64,000 nucleotides of DNA from Streptomyces odontomachi (GTDB taxonomy: Bacteria > Actinomycetota > Actinomycetes > Streptomycetales > Streptomycetaceae). Shown in pieces: positions 16,842-25,490 of this stretch; position 1 is the stretch's first letter; each line of letters starts with the position of its first letter. The position numbers and the translations under genes were made by a program. Location of the stretch: positions 620,001-684,000 of the forward strand of contig NZ_JAMJWG010000003.1 in NCBI RefSeq assembly GCF_024435355.1. Direction: 5' to 3'. The notes under the pieces are model-generated. The model was not told the origin of the DNA. It made no database searches and saw only the letters and a program-made list of their open reading frames with translations.

Positions 16842-16905
16842 TGATGCCTTGATGCCTTGATGCCTCGATGCCTTGATGCCTCGATGTCTTGATGGGTTAA
16901 TGCAT
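16842..16905. repeat. Eight degenerate tandem copies of the 8-mer TGATGCCT
   Basis: From 16842 the 8-bp unit repeats in strict phase with T/C variation at position 1 and decay toward 16898-16905. The central ATG is kept in every copy. It lies midway between marR and the divergent methyltransferase start. Confidence 0.9.
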
Positions 16906-16999
16906 CTGTGGCGATGTATCGTTGGCGATGTAGGTAGTCGGGCGGTGGCGACTGTCGTGGCCGGCCGGTACGCGAGGGCCGGTCGTCGAGGGGGCGGGC

Positions 17000-18016
17000 A
17001 TGGGATCCGATGAGGTCCTGCGGGGTGTGGCGAAGACGGCGCTGGGGGTGGCGGCGGTGCGCGCGGGTGAGAGCCGGCGGTCGGATCGGCTGTTTGACGA
17101 CCCGTATGCGCAGCGCTTTCTGGATGCCGCGCCGGGGGCGTTCCCCGAAGAGCCCGCGGGAGGTGGTGCGTTCGCCGCACTGGGGCCGATGGCCGAGCTG
17201 GGCATGGCCTTCGCCCATCACGGGGTGCTGCGCACGCGGTTCTTCGACGATTACCTGCTGGCCGCTGCCGAGGCGGGGTGCCGTCAGGTGGTGCTGCTCG
17301 CCGCCGGTCTCGACACCCGGGCGCTGCGGTTGGCGTGGCCTGCCGGGACGCGGGTGTTCGAGGTGGACCTGCCCGAGGTGTTCGCCTTCAAGGAGCCGTT
17401 GCTCGCCGGGTGCGTCGAGCCGTCGGGGTGTGAGCGCGTGGTCGTGCCGGCCGATCTGCGTGAGCCGTGGACGGATGCGCTGGTCGCGGCCGGGTTCGAC
17501 CGTGCTGCGCCGACCGCCTGGCTGGCGGAGGGGCTGCTGGTCTATCTCACGCCCGAGGCCGCGGAGGGGCTGGTGGCGGGGGTGAGCGCGCTGTCCGCGG
17601 CGGGTGGTCGACTCGCCTTCGAGTATGGCCATATCGCCGACTCGGCGCTGCTCGCCCAGGCGTGGCGGCTTCCCTCGATGGATCCCTACCGGGCGTTGTG
17701 GAAGGGCGGACTGGGGACGGAGGCGCCCGCCCGGCTCCGTGCGCACGGTTGGCAGGCGCGTCTCCATGACCGTGTCGACGTGGCCGCTTCCTATGGTCGG
17801 CTGGTGCCGGGCTCGTCCGGTCGTCCGGTGTCGGGGCCGTCCGGTGGCGGTTTCCTGACCGCGGTCCGCGCCGGGCCCGCACCGGGGCCCGCACCGCGGT
17901 CCGCGCACGGGGGCCGAAACCCATTGGCTGAGGCGGAAACTGATCGGCCGACGGCGAAGCCAACCGGCCGAAGTCGGGCGGTTCCCGGCACGGTGTGTTG
18001 CCATCCGGGGGCGTGA
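17000..18016 (+). CDS. Class I SAM-dependent methyltransferase, LCMT/TIGR00027 family
   Basis: This 338-residue protein belongs to the actinobacterial expansion of leucine-carboxyl-methyltransferase-like enzymes. Visible markers are TALGVAAVRAGESRRSDRLFDDPYAQRF at the start, the SAM-binding VLLAAGLDTRALRLAWPAG, VFEVDLPEVFAFKEPLL, and WLAEGLLVYLTPEA. Known members methylate carboxylates or hydroxyls of secondary metabolites, but most are uncharacterised. ATG 17000 has GAGGGGG upstream. It is transcribed divergently from marR across a tandem-repeat region. The last roughly 50 residues after FLTAVRAG are low-complexity and may not be part of the fold. Confidence 0.82.
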   Translation: MGSDEVLRGVAKTALGVAAVRAGESRRSDRLFDDPYAQRFLDAAPGAFPEEPAGGGAFAALGPMAELGMAFAHHGVLRTRFFDDYLLAAAEAGCRQVVLLAAGLDTRALRLAWPAGTRVFEVDLPEVFAFKEPLLAGCVEPSGCERVVVPADLREPWTDALVAAGFDRAAPTAWLAEGLLVYLTPEAAEGLVAGVSALSAAGGRLAFEYGHIADSALLAQAWRLPSMDPYRALWKGGLGTEAPARLRAHGWQARLHDRVDVAASYGRLVPGSSGRPVSGPSGGGFLTAVRAGPAPGPAPRSAHGGRNPLAEAETDRPTAKPTGRSRAVPGTVCCHPGA

Positions 18017-18088
18017 CCGGATGATGAGGGGGTCCGTCCCGACCGGGGCGGGTACGCCCGACCGGGCGGGAGAGTGGGGGAGCGACCG

Positions 18089-18916
18089 GTGTCCACGAGA
18101 CCACGCAGGCAGGGGCGGGTGCCCACCCTGCTCCTCATACCCGGGCTGCTCCTGGCAGCCTCCGCATGCAAGACGCCGGGCGACGACCCGGCCCCCGCGC
18201 ACTCCTCCTCGTCCGCCGGCGCATCCTCCGGTGCCTCGAAGACGCCCTCGGAGTTGCCCTCGAAGGCGCCCGCCCAGGCCGGCCACCCCACCAGCCCGCT
18301 GAAGAACCCGCACGGCACGAAGCCGGGCCTCGCCCCGATCACGACCCTGGACGACCGGGTGTCGGCCCGCCGGGTCATCGACCAGCTACGCACCAAGGGC
18401 CGCGGGCCCAGGACCGGCTACGAACGCGACGAGTTCGGCTACGCGTGGATGGACACGGCCGACGGTGTCCCGCTGGCGCACAACGGCTGTGACACCCGCA
18501 ACGACCTGCTCCGCCGCGACGGCCAGGACCTGCGCTTCCGCTCCGGCTCCGACTGCGTGGTCACCGCCATGACGCTGCACGACCCGTACACCGGCAAGAC
18601 CATCCGGTGGACCAAGTCCCGCGCCACCACGGTGCAGATCGACCACGTCATGCCCCTGTCGTACGACTGGCAGATGGGCGCGGCGCAGTGGCCGAAGAGC
18701 AAGCGGGAGGCCATCGCCAACGACCCGCTCAACCTGATCCCGAGCGACGGCCCGACCAACGCCGCCAAGGGCGATTCGGGCCCGGCGTCCTGGCTGCCCC
18801 CGAACAAGCAGATCCGCTGCGCCTACTCGCTGCGCTTCGCCCAGGTGTCGCTGACGTACGACCTTCCTGTGACGGCTGCCGACAAGCGGGTGATGCTGGC
18901 GCAGTGCGACGGCTGA
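18089..18916 (+). CDS. Secreted lipoprotein HNH-family endonuclease (GmrSD-C/DUF1524-like)
   Basis: The 275-residue product starts with a lipoprotein signal (LLLIPGLLLAASAC, lipobox cysteine at residue 27), then a Ser/Pro/Ala linker, then a nuclease domain. This has CDTRNDLLRRD, a pair of cysteines, IDHVMPLSYDWQMGA and NDPLNLIPSDGPTNAAKGDSGP, the His-Asn-His pattern of extracellular HNH nucleases in this family. It is expected to be anchored outside the membrane and to cut DNA for nutrient scavenging or defence. The GTG at 18089 has GTGGGGGAG at good spacing; an upstream GTG at 18074 adds five residues. It converges on the conflict operon with only 3 bp between stop codons, so no separate terminator fits there. 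Confidence 0.88.
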   Translation: MSTRPRRQGRVPTLLLIPGLLLAASACKTPGDDPAPAHSSSSAGASSGASKTPSELPSKAPAQAGHPTSPLKNPHGTKPGLAPITTLDDRVSARRVIDQLRTKGRGPRTGYERDEFGYAWMDTADGVPLAHNGCDTRNDLLRRDGQDLRFRSGSDCVVTAMTLHDPYTGKTIRWTKSRATTVQIDHVMPLSYDWQMGAAQWPKSKREAIANDPLNLIPSDGPTNAAKGDSGPASWLPPNKQIRCAYSLRFAQVSLTYDLPVTAADKRVMLAQCDG

Positions 18917-18919
18917 CGG

Positions 18920-21900
18920 TCAGTCGTTTCCGGTGTTTCCGGTGTTTCCGGTGTTTCCGGTGTTTCCGGGGTTTGCGGGGTTTCCGGGGTTCAAGGGGCT
19001 TCCGGGGCCGGCCCCGGACCCGGGTTCCGCATCCGGCTCGGCCCCGGCTTCCGGTCCTGGCCCGCTCATGACCAGCTCGGCGAGTTCCAGGAACGCGCTC
19101 GTCGTGGCCGCCCGCAGCCGGTCCAGGTCCCAGTGCGCCGATTGCAGGACGGGATCGAACGGGACCTGCACCACCTGCTCGGGAGCGATGCCGAGGTGCT
19201 GGGCGAGCACCGCCGGCAGGTCACGGGGAGCGCGGCCGTTCAGCTCGGCCGCCACCACGATCACCTCGTTCACCAGCCGCTCGTGCCCGGCGTCCCACAC
19301 CGCGTCCAGGGCGCGCACCGCCCCATCGAGGAACCGGTCGGCGCTGCCGCAGCACAGGATCAACCGGTCGGTGCGGTCCAGCACCACGTCCGCCGACCGG
19401 TCGACGTACAGCGGCTCCCAGTCGGTGAGCACGAAGGGGTAGTGCGGCGCGGTGCGCTCCAGCACGCGGGCGTACTCCGCCGCGTGGGCGGGGTTGACGG
19501 TGAAGTGCCCGCCGCGGTGCGCCACCACTTCGAGGCCCGACGACAGCCGGGTGGTGCAGGCACGGACCTGGTCGTGCGAAGGGTTCGGCGGTAGCGCGGC
19601 GAGGGTCCGCAGCACCGCCTCGTTGCGGTGCGTGATCGTGAGGAAGGCGTCGAGCGCTCCCTCGGACGGGGCGCCGTCCAGTGCCAGGACCGGTTCACCG
19701 CGCGCGGTGGCGAGCAGCGAGCCGAGCACCATCGTCGTGGTGGCCCGGCCGCTGTAGCGGTCGGCGCCGACCAGGGTCAGCCGTCTGCCGTACCGCAACG
19801 GGGCGCGCAGCCGCGCCAGGCGTGCCTCGGCGGCACGGCGGGCGGCTCCGAAACGGGGCAGGCGCAGCTCCGGCGGTCTCGGCCGGTCGGCTCCGGCGGG
19901 CGGCGGGGGTACGGCGAGCGGCACCCGCGCCGGCACCGCCACGGGGGCCGGCGCGACCGGTTGCTCGCCGCCGTGCTGAAAGCGGCTCTGGGCGACGTAC
20001 CGGGCCAGGAGTTCGGCGACTTCGCTGGCCGCCGGTCGCTGCGCCGGATCCGCGTCGAGGCACCGCGACACCATCCGCCGGAGGCTCTCCCAGGTGTCGC
20101 CCTGCCACAGGTGCATCCCGTCCGGCATGCCCGGCATGTCCCAGCCCGCCTTGCTGCTGATGAACTGGAGCAGTTCACCGAGGGAGTGCACGTTGTCCGC
20201 GGGGGTGGGGACCGGCCCGGCGAGGGGGTACTCGCCGTCGATGACGCAGTCCGACAGATCCGCCAGGACGATGGTGCGGCGCAGCACGAAGACGCTGTCG
20301 GGGCCGAAGTCGGCGGGCACGAGTCCGTTGGCGTGGCACAGGGCGAGGGCGTTGGCGAGGTAGCAGCCGACGAGGAGCCCGCGGAGGGTGTCGAACGGGG
20401 CGGTGCTGTCCGCCATGGCCTGGGTGAAGATCTCTCCGAGCCGGGGCGGCTGGGCGGTCGGGGTGTCCGGGTCGGCGATCAGCGTCATCGCGATCCAGGG
20501 CGGCGAGCCGTTGTACTCGGTGACGAGCAGGTGGGGGGCGTACTGCCCCTGGAGCCGGGAGAGCGCCTCCACTTCGGTCATGAACAGCCGGGTATTCGCG
20601 GTCGCCCAGTCAGGTCGCTGGACCCGCAGCGCCGCCATGTCGCCCTGCTCGTCGGTGCCCAGGTAGACGGTGGTGCGGCGGCCTCGCCGGCGCCCTCTCA
20701 AGGTGTATTCGCCCAGCTCCCGAGGGTCGTCCTCGGTGAGCGGCGCCCAGTCGTCCGCGTCGGCGACGGCCGCTGCGTGCGGTGTGCCCGCGGCGCCCGC
20801 CGTACCGCCGAGAGATATGCCGAACCTGGTGAGCAGCCGCCGTTCCACGCTGGTGAACGGCTGGTGCGAACCGGGCAGGTCGGCGGGCCCTTCGGGGTGG
20901 GCGAGCCAGGCCGGGAAGTCGGGTGACCTGCCGACGAGTTCTTCCAGGTGACGTCCGATGTCGCCACTGGTACGCAGGAGTTCGCCCTGCGGGACGGCGT
21001 CCAGGAGGGTGCTCTTGGACGCCTCGGAGAAGTCGAAGACCCGGTGCTTCGCGGGCAACGGACCGGCCACCGGTGCGGGATGCGGCTGGAGGAGTCCGCC
21101 GAGGAACACCTCCGCGAGGTGGGAGGTCCTGGCCGGCCACGGGACGGCCCGCTGCACCAGCCGCATCACGGGCACCGTCAGCGGGGAGACCGCGGCCAGG
21201 TGCGCCGCCAGCCGGTACGCCTCCGGGGTGGCCGCGTCCCGGAAGTGCTGGGCGCTGCGTGTCTCGCGCGGTGCGGCGGGGGCGGTGTACTGACCGGGCC
21301 GGGCCAGCAGCGGCAGCACGGCGCTGGTCCCGGGCGAGGCGAGCAGTCGGGCCCAGTCGTGGAGCGCGCCGGGGGTGGGTTCCACGACGGGCACCGGCAC
21401 CCCGTCGAAGCCGCCGAGACCGGACGGCAGCACCGGGTCGACGACCTTCCAGGCGGTGTTGGCGCCGCCGATCCGCCGGGTGGTGACCTGCCAGCGCTCG
21501 GCGAAGATGCCGGACGCCTCCCACATCTCGGGCGGCAGGGTGTGCAGCACCGCCACCGGGCCGTGGGCGGCGCGCTCCTCCAGCAGCCCGTGCAGGGTGC
21601 CGTCCCGCCACGCGGCGCCCATGCCGTCGCTGACGACCAGCAGGAGCGTCCGTCCTGACGGGTCGTTGACGGTGCTCAGGGGCAGTTCGGTGCTGTCCGG
21701 CAGGAACGGGCGGGCGTGCAGCCGCGGACGGCGTGCGGTGCGCGTGTCGAGTCCGAGGACCCGGGTGACGGCGAACGCGCCCAGCCTTTCCAGCAGGGTG
21801 CGCAGCTCCGCACCGAGCCGGTGCCACAGCAGCATGGACAGGCCGTCGTCGACCAGCAGGACCAGGTTCAGCCAGCGTTCCCGCACCGGCCGCTCCACCA

Positions 21901-22402
21901 CGTCGGCCAGGCCGGTCTCCGCGAGCTCGGCGGCGGTTCGCTCCTCGTCGACCTCCGTGCGGTACCGGCTGTCGTGGCGCCGGCGCAGGGGCCGCAGTGC
22001 CCGGCCGAGCTGGAGCTCGTCGGCCAGCGCCTTGTCCTCCGGCACCCGCACCGGCATCGCCCTGCGCGGCTCCTGCTCCGGCGCGACGGCCCGGATCTCG
22101 GCGACCGGGGCCTGACGGGCCGCCGCATACAGCGCGGGGCTGGTGAGGTCGGGCAGGTCGGGGTCGTCCGGGTCCGGGGCGTGGCGCTGCCGACCGTCAC
22201 GGGCCGGTTCCGGAGCGGGCGGTGGCGTGGGCGGCGGGTCCGGCTCCGCCGGGTCCGGATGCAGCGGGGCGTCCGGGCCGGCGGGCATGCGGCGCGCCAG
22301 CCACAGCACGTCCAGCACCTGGTCGGCGTCCAGCTCGTGGCCGCAGGCCGAGAGGACCCGCAGCGCCTCGACGAGCCGGGCACCGCCGCCGGCCATGCTC
22401 AC
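18920..22402 (-). CDS. SAV_2336-type vWA domain protein fused to a degenerate kinase and a P-loop (ParA/MinD-like) domain
   Basis: This 1160-residue last gene of the operon has several parts. Residues 1-40 are a short helical segment (VEALRVLSACGHELDADQVL), then a Pro/Asp linker. A vWA-like domain follows from about 178 (LVLLVDDGLSM, later LLLVVSDGMGAAWRDG), as in SAV_2336 proteins. Residues 560-800 are kinase-like but degenerate: the lysine motif reads AALRV, the HRD loop reads VPADFGPDS and DFG reads DLS. Residues 870-1130 are a P-loop NTPase with GADRYSGRATTT in place of the usual GKT. The C-terminus is a (NPG/NTG)n tail encoded by 9-bp repeats. The GTG at 22402 overlaps the MoxR stop; ATG 22396 is the alternative. 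It is inferred to be the vWA component of a MoxR-VMAP ternary system. Confidence 0.75.
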   Translation of the reverse strand: MSMAGGGARLVEALRVLSACGHELDADQVLDVLWLARRMPAGPDAPLHPDPAEPDPPPTPPPAPEPARDGRQRHAPDPDDPDLPDLTSPALYAAARQAPVAEIRAVAPEQEPRRAMPVRVPEDKALADELQLGRALRPLRRRHDSRYRTEVDEERTAAELAETGLADVVERPVRERWLNLVLLVDDGLSMLLWHRLGAELRTLLERLGAFAVTRVLGLDTRTARRPRLHARPFLPDSTELPLSTVNDPSGRTLLLVVSDGMGAAWRDGTLHGLLEERAAHGPVAVLHTLPPEMWEASGIFAERWQVTTRRIGGANTAWKVVDPVLPSGLGGFDGVPVPVVEPTPGALHDWARLLASPGTSAVLPLLARPGQYTAPAAPRETRSAQHFRDAATPEAYRLAAHLAAVSPLTVPVMRLVQRAVPWPARTSHLAEVFLGGLLQPHPAPVAGPLPAKHRVFDFSEASKSTLLDAVPQGELLRTSGDIGRHLEELVGRSPDFPAWLAHPEGPADLPGSHQPFTSVERRLLTRFGISLGGTAGAAGTPHAAAVADADDWAPLTEDDPRELGEYTLRGRRRGRRTTVYLGTDEQGDMAALRVQRPDWATANTRLFMTEVEALSRLQGQYAPHLLVTEYNGSPPWIAMTLIADPDTPTAQPPRLGEIFTQAMADSTAPFDTLRGLLVGCYLANALALCHANGLVPADFGPDSVFVLRRTIVLADLSDCVIDGEYPLAGPVPTPADNVHSLGELLQFISSKAGWDMPGMPDGMHLWQGDTWESLRRMVSRCLDADPAQRPAASEVAELLARYVAQSRFQHGGEQPVAPAPVAVPARVPLAVPPPPAGADRPRPPELRLPRFGAARRAAEARLARLRAPLRYGRRLTLVGADRYSGRATTTMVLGSLLATARGEPVLALDGAPSEGALDAFLTITHRNEAVLRTLAALPPNPSHDQVRACTTRLSSGLEVVAHRGGHFTVNPAHAAEYARVLERTAPHYPFVLTDWEPLYVDRSADVVLDRTDRLILCCGSADRFLDGAVRALDAVWDAGHERLVNEVIVVAAELNGRAPRDLPAVLAQHLGIAPEQVVQVPFDPVLQSAHWDLDRLRAATTSAFLELAELVMSGPGPEAGAEPDAEPGSGAGPGSPLNPGNPANPGNTGNTGNTGNTGND

Positions 22403-23349
22403 ATCGCCCCGGTGAGCTGGTGCAGTACGGCGTTCAGCAGGCCGTCCGCCGCCAGGTCGACACCGCCGGTGCGCAGGAACACGGCGTTCAGCAGCTGGTC
22501 GGTGGCCAGTTCCTCGGTGCCGCGGCGTTGCAGGAAGGCCTCGACCAGGTCGTCCGCGTCCCGCAGCGCGTCCTGGCCGAGGTGCGCCGCGACGATGGAG
22601 CACAGCCGCTTCTTGTCGGGCACCGGCAGATCGAGCCGGATGCAGCGGCGCAGGAAGGCGGGCGGGAAGTCGCGCTCCCCGTTGCTGGTGATGATGACGA
22701 CGGGGAACTCGGTGCACTGCACGAGCCCCTGGTGCACGCGGACGGTGCCCTGGTGGTCGTGGGTGCGCACCTCGACCTCGGCCATGTCCTCCGGGAGCCG
22801 GCTCAGCTCCGGGATGTCGAAGACGCCTTCCTCGAAGACCGTCAGCAGGTCGTTGGGCAGGTCGACGTCGCCCTTGTCCATCTCGTCGACGAGCAGGGCC
22901 CTGGGGGTTGCGGACGGCACCAGGGCGTTGCCGAGAGGGCCGAGCCGGACGAAGGTGCCGATCGACGGCTCGCGTTCGCCGCGGTCCCGGCTGAGCGTGG
23001 TCTCCCTGAGCCGGCCGATGGCGTCGTACTGGTAGAGGGCGTCCTTGACGGTCGAGCGGCTGTTGATGGGCCAGCGCAGCAGCCGGCCGAGGCCCAGCTC
23101 GTGCGCGATCGCGCGGGCCAGCGACGACTTGCCGGTGCCCGCGGGACCCGTCACCAGCAGGGGGCGGCGCAGGTGCAGCGCGGCGTTGACGACGTTGGCG
23201 TGGCGCTCCTCGATCAGGTAGGGGAGTTCCGGACGGGCGGCCTGGGCAGGGGTGAAGCTACGCCAGGGCGGGGCGGACGGCAGGGTGACGGACCGGGCCG
23301 AACCGTCACCGCGGAAGAGTCGCCACGGGGCCTCGGAAGCGGAGGTCAT
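22399..23349 (-). CDS. MoxR-type AAA+ ATPase of the VMAP system
   Basis: This 316-residue AAA+ ATPase shows Walker A GPAGTGKSS (residues 68-76), Walker B LLVDEMDK (about 152-159), a sensor-1 TSNGERD and an arginine-finger region PPAFLRRCIRLDLP, all as in MoxR proteins. MoxR ATPases work with vWA proteins as chaperone-like remodelling pairs. Here both partners are coded side by side, and the ATG overlaps the VMAP stop by four bases (ATGA). In the published vWA-MoxR-VMAP conflict systems the ATPase is proposed to license or transmit the signal that activates the effector. The motifs are intact, so ATP hydrolysis is expected; target unknown. Confidence 0.88.
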   Translation of the reverse strand: MTSASEAPWRLFRGDGSARSVTLPSAPPWRSFTPAQAARPELPYLIEERHANVVNAALHLRRPLLVTGPAGTGKSSLARAIAHELGLGRLLRWPINSRSTVKDALYQYDAIGRLRETTLSRDRGEREPSIGTFVRLGPLGNALVPSATPRALLVDEMDKGDVDLPNDLLTVFEEGVFDIPELSRLPEDMAEVEVRTHDHQGTVRVHQGLVQCTEFPVVIITSNGERDFPPAFLRRCIRLDLPVPDKKRLCSIVAAHLGQDALRDADDLVEAFLQRRGTEELATDQLLNAVFLRTGGVDLAADGLLNAVLHQLTGAM

Positions 23350-25490
23350 ACGTTCTCCTGGGGTTCGGACAGGTGCAGTCTCGGCAGCGGTCGGTCGGCG
23401 TCGGCCCAGGCCAGCACGGGACGGCCGGGATAGTCGGGCGGGCAGTGACTGGCGCCGGCGCGGTAGGCGCGGATCTCGTCGGGCAGCTCTCGGGTGGCGG
23501 TCTGGGCCGTGTGCGTGATGACGTGCGACGCGCTCTCCCCTTCGCGGTCCCACACCACCACGGGTATGCCCAGCGCGAGGCAGGTCTGCACGACAGCGTC
23601 CCGCGAGTCGGGCGGTACGTCGACACAGACGCGGACCGTGTCGAGCTGGTTGACCAGTTTCGTGTAGATCTTCTCCTGGTCCATGGCCGCCGAGACGACG
23701 AGGGTCTCCCCGGAGTCCAGCCGGTTCCACCTGCTGCGCCAGTGGGGCATGAAGCGCTGGTGCCGGCGCAGCAGTTCCGGGCAGTGCACGACCAGCGGGA
23801 ACTCCACGCCGAGCACACCCGGTACCAGTTCACCGGGGACCAGCGCGGTCCATTCGTCGACGGGGAGGTTCAGGCTGGTCCGGTCCACCAGCACCTCGAC
23901 GAGCGGTGGGCGCTCGTCGTCGTCCGGCAGCGTCAGGGAGTTCAGCGTGCGCAGCACCGCACGGGCCGCCTCGGACGCCGAGTACGTGGTGGTGCTGTCC
24001 TGCGTCACCTGGCGGGGGCCCGCGCCCTCGTCGCACCAGATGCGCAGCCCGTGCCGGCCCTGGTCGGCCCGGGTGACCTGGACGAGGACGCGTACCCGCG
24101 CGCGGTCGCGCAGCGAGCGGGCCCACTCCTGGGCGTCGGACCTGCGCTCGCCCAACGCGGTCCGGTTGATGCCCAGCCGCTGGGCCACACCGTCCGCCCA
24201 CAGCCGCAGGTGCGCCCGCTTGGTCACCGGGCAGAGCGCACCGGCGTACTCCATGACGCGCAGCAGCGCGGGGACCCGGCGTTCCCCCGGCGTGGCACGG
24301 CCGTCGCCGTGCAGCGACTCCAGGTCGTCGAGCAGGCCGTCGAGTGAGCCGCTGCGGGGCAGCTCGGCGAGGTGCGGCAGGGCGGCACGTGCGGCCTCGG
24401 GGAGCCGGTTGAGCACCTCGCGGTCGAGGCCGTCCAGGTGCTTGCGCAGCTCGGTGTGCTCCTGCGGCGACAGCAGCCGCGGGACGCCCGAGAGGGCGCC
24501 GAAGGCCAGGATGCGGTCAGCGGCCTCCGGATGCGGGCGCCGCAGCAGCCCGGAGAACGCGGCCAGTGCGCGCGGATGCGTCAGCAGGAACGCGGCGATC
24601 TCCTCGGCCGTGGGCGGGGTGACGAGGCTGCCCTGCTGGACCTCGCACACCTGGGCCAGGCGCCGGGCGATCTCGATACGGTCGCCCGGCGACAGCAAGG
24701 CGTCCTCGATCGCCTTCACCAGCAGCGGGAGGGCGGAGTCCGTGGGATCGAGGGCCGCCCGGCCGAATCGGCCGAGCACGCCGAAGGGACGCAGCTCGTC
24801 CTCGATGTGCTGCCACGGCAGGGCCCAGCTGCGCCGCAGCAGGTGCTGGGGACTGTAGGGAAGCGGCATCCCACCGGCATCCGTCGGCGGCATGTAGTGC
24901 GCGACGACCATGCCGACGACGGCGTGGTCCGTAGGGGACCACACGGGACCGCCGCTGTAGCCGGTGCCGACCGCCATGCCGGTGGCGTCCCCGTCGAGGT
25001 AGCCCAACCCCCCGTGCACCGAGACGACGTTCAGCCGGGCGACCGTGGCGGCCCGGCCGTTGCCGTGCCAGGCGCGCACCTCCTGGCCGGGGTCCATGGC
25101 GGCCCGGCTCGCCGCTCCGGGCAGATCGGTGACGGGCGTGTCGACGCGCAGCACGGCGAGGTCACCGAACCACTCGTCGTCATGGTCGCCGACCGCCGTG
25201 CCGCGCCCCGTGCGCGGCGGGATCCAGTGCTCCACCCATGCGGGACACGAGCGCTCCCGCTCCCGTTCGCGCCACTGGACGGAGACCACGCTGTCGCCCG
25301 GGTAGCGGTCCTCGAGCATGGCACGGTTCAACGCGACGTTGACGACATGGGCGCAGGTCAGCACGGTGTTGGCGGTCAACACGAAGCCCGCGCCCGCCAC
25401 GTTGCCGTTGGCCGCTCGCCGGATGCTCACGACATGCAGGGACGGGTCGGCCTGCGCCGCTGCCGGGGTTGTGAACCACCCCAAGGTCAC
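23346..25490 (-). CDS. VMAP protein with N-terminal trypsin-like protease effector
   Basis: This 714-residue protein begins with a chymotrypsin-fold protease (about residues 15-215). The triad is complete by position and motif: His48 in TCAHVV, Asp110 in GDLAVLRVD and Ser179 in GTGYSGGPVW. An alpha-helical stretch (about 240-430) fits an effector-associated domain. The C-terminal half carries VRVLVQVTRADQGRHG, VEVLVDRTSLNLPVDEW, VVHCPELLRRH and IPVVVWDREG, which matches the VMAP-C domain. There is no signal peptide, so the protease is cytoplasmic. In such ternary systems VMAP couples a sensor or regulator to an effector; here the effector is expected to be proteolytic. The GTG at 25490 overlaps the upstream stop by GTGA. 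Confidence 0.85.
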   Translation of the reverse strand: MTLGWFTTPAAAQADPSLHVVSIRRAANGNVAGAGFVLTANTVLTCAHVVNVALNRAMLEDRYPGDSVVSVQWRERERERSCPAWVEHWIPPRTGRGTAVGDHDDEWFGDLAVLRVDTPVTDLPGAASRAAMDPGQEVRAWHGNGRAATVARLNVVSVHGGLGYLDGDATGMAVGTGYSGGPVWSPTDHAVVGMVVAHYMPPTDAGGMPLPYSPQHLLRRSWALPWQHIEDELRPFGVLGRFGRAALDPTDSALPLLVKAIEDALLSPGDRIEIARRLAQVCEVQQGSLVTPPTAEEIAAFLLTHPRALAAFSGLLRRPHPEAADRILAFGALSGVPRLLSPQEHTELRKHLDGLDREVLNRLPEAARAALPHLAELPRSGSLDGLLDDLESLHGDGRATPGERRVPALLRVMEYAGALCPVTKRAHLRLWADGVAQRLGINRTALGERRSDAQEWARSLRDRARVRVLVQVTRADQGRHGLRIWCDEGAGPRQVTQDSTTTYSASEAARAVLRTLNSLTLPDDDERPPLVEVLVDRTSLNLPVDEWTALVPGELVPGVLGVEFPLVVHCPELLRRHQRFMPHWRSRWNRLDSGETLVVSAAMDQEKIYTKLVNQLDTVRVCVDVPPDSRDAVVQTCLALGIPVVVWDREGESASHVITHTAQTATRELPDEIRAYRAGASHCPPDYPGRPVLAWADADRPLPRLHLSEPQENV

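Noticed and set aside
16755..16905. Tandem repeats as a CRISPR array
   Set aside because: Units are 14 and 8 bp with no spacers and no cas genes.
22403..22717. Upstream extension of the vWA protein
   Set aside because: Overlaps the MoxR coding region by over 300 bp and reads as frame-shifted Arg/Pro sequence; all other junctions in the operon are four-base overlaps.
23346..25490. Trypsin-like protein as an exported DegP/HtrA protease
   Set aside because: No signal peptide or PDZ domain, and the C-terminal half has VMAP-C features within a conflict operon.
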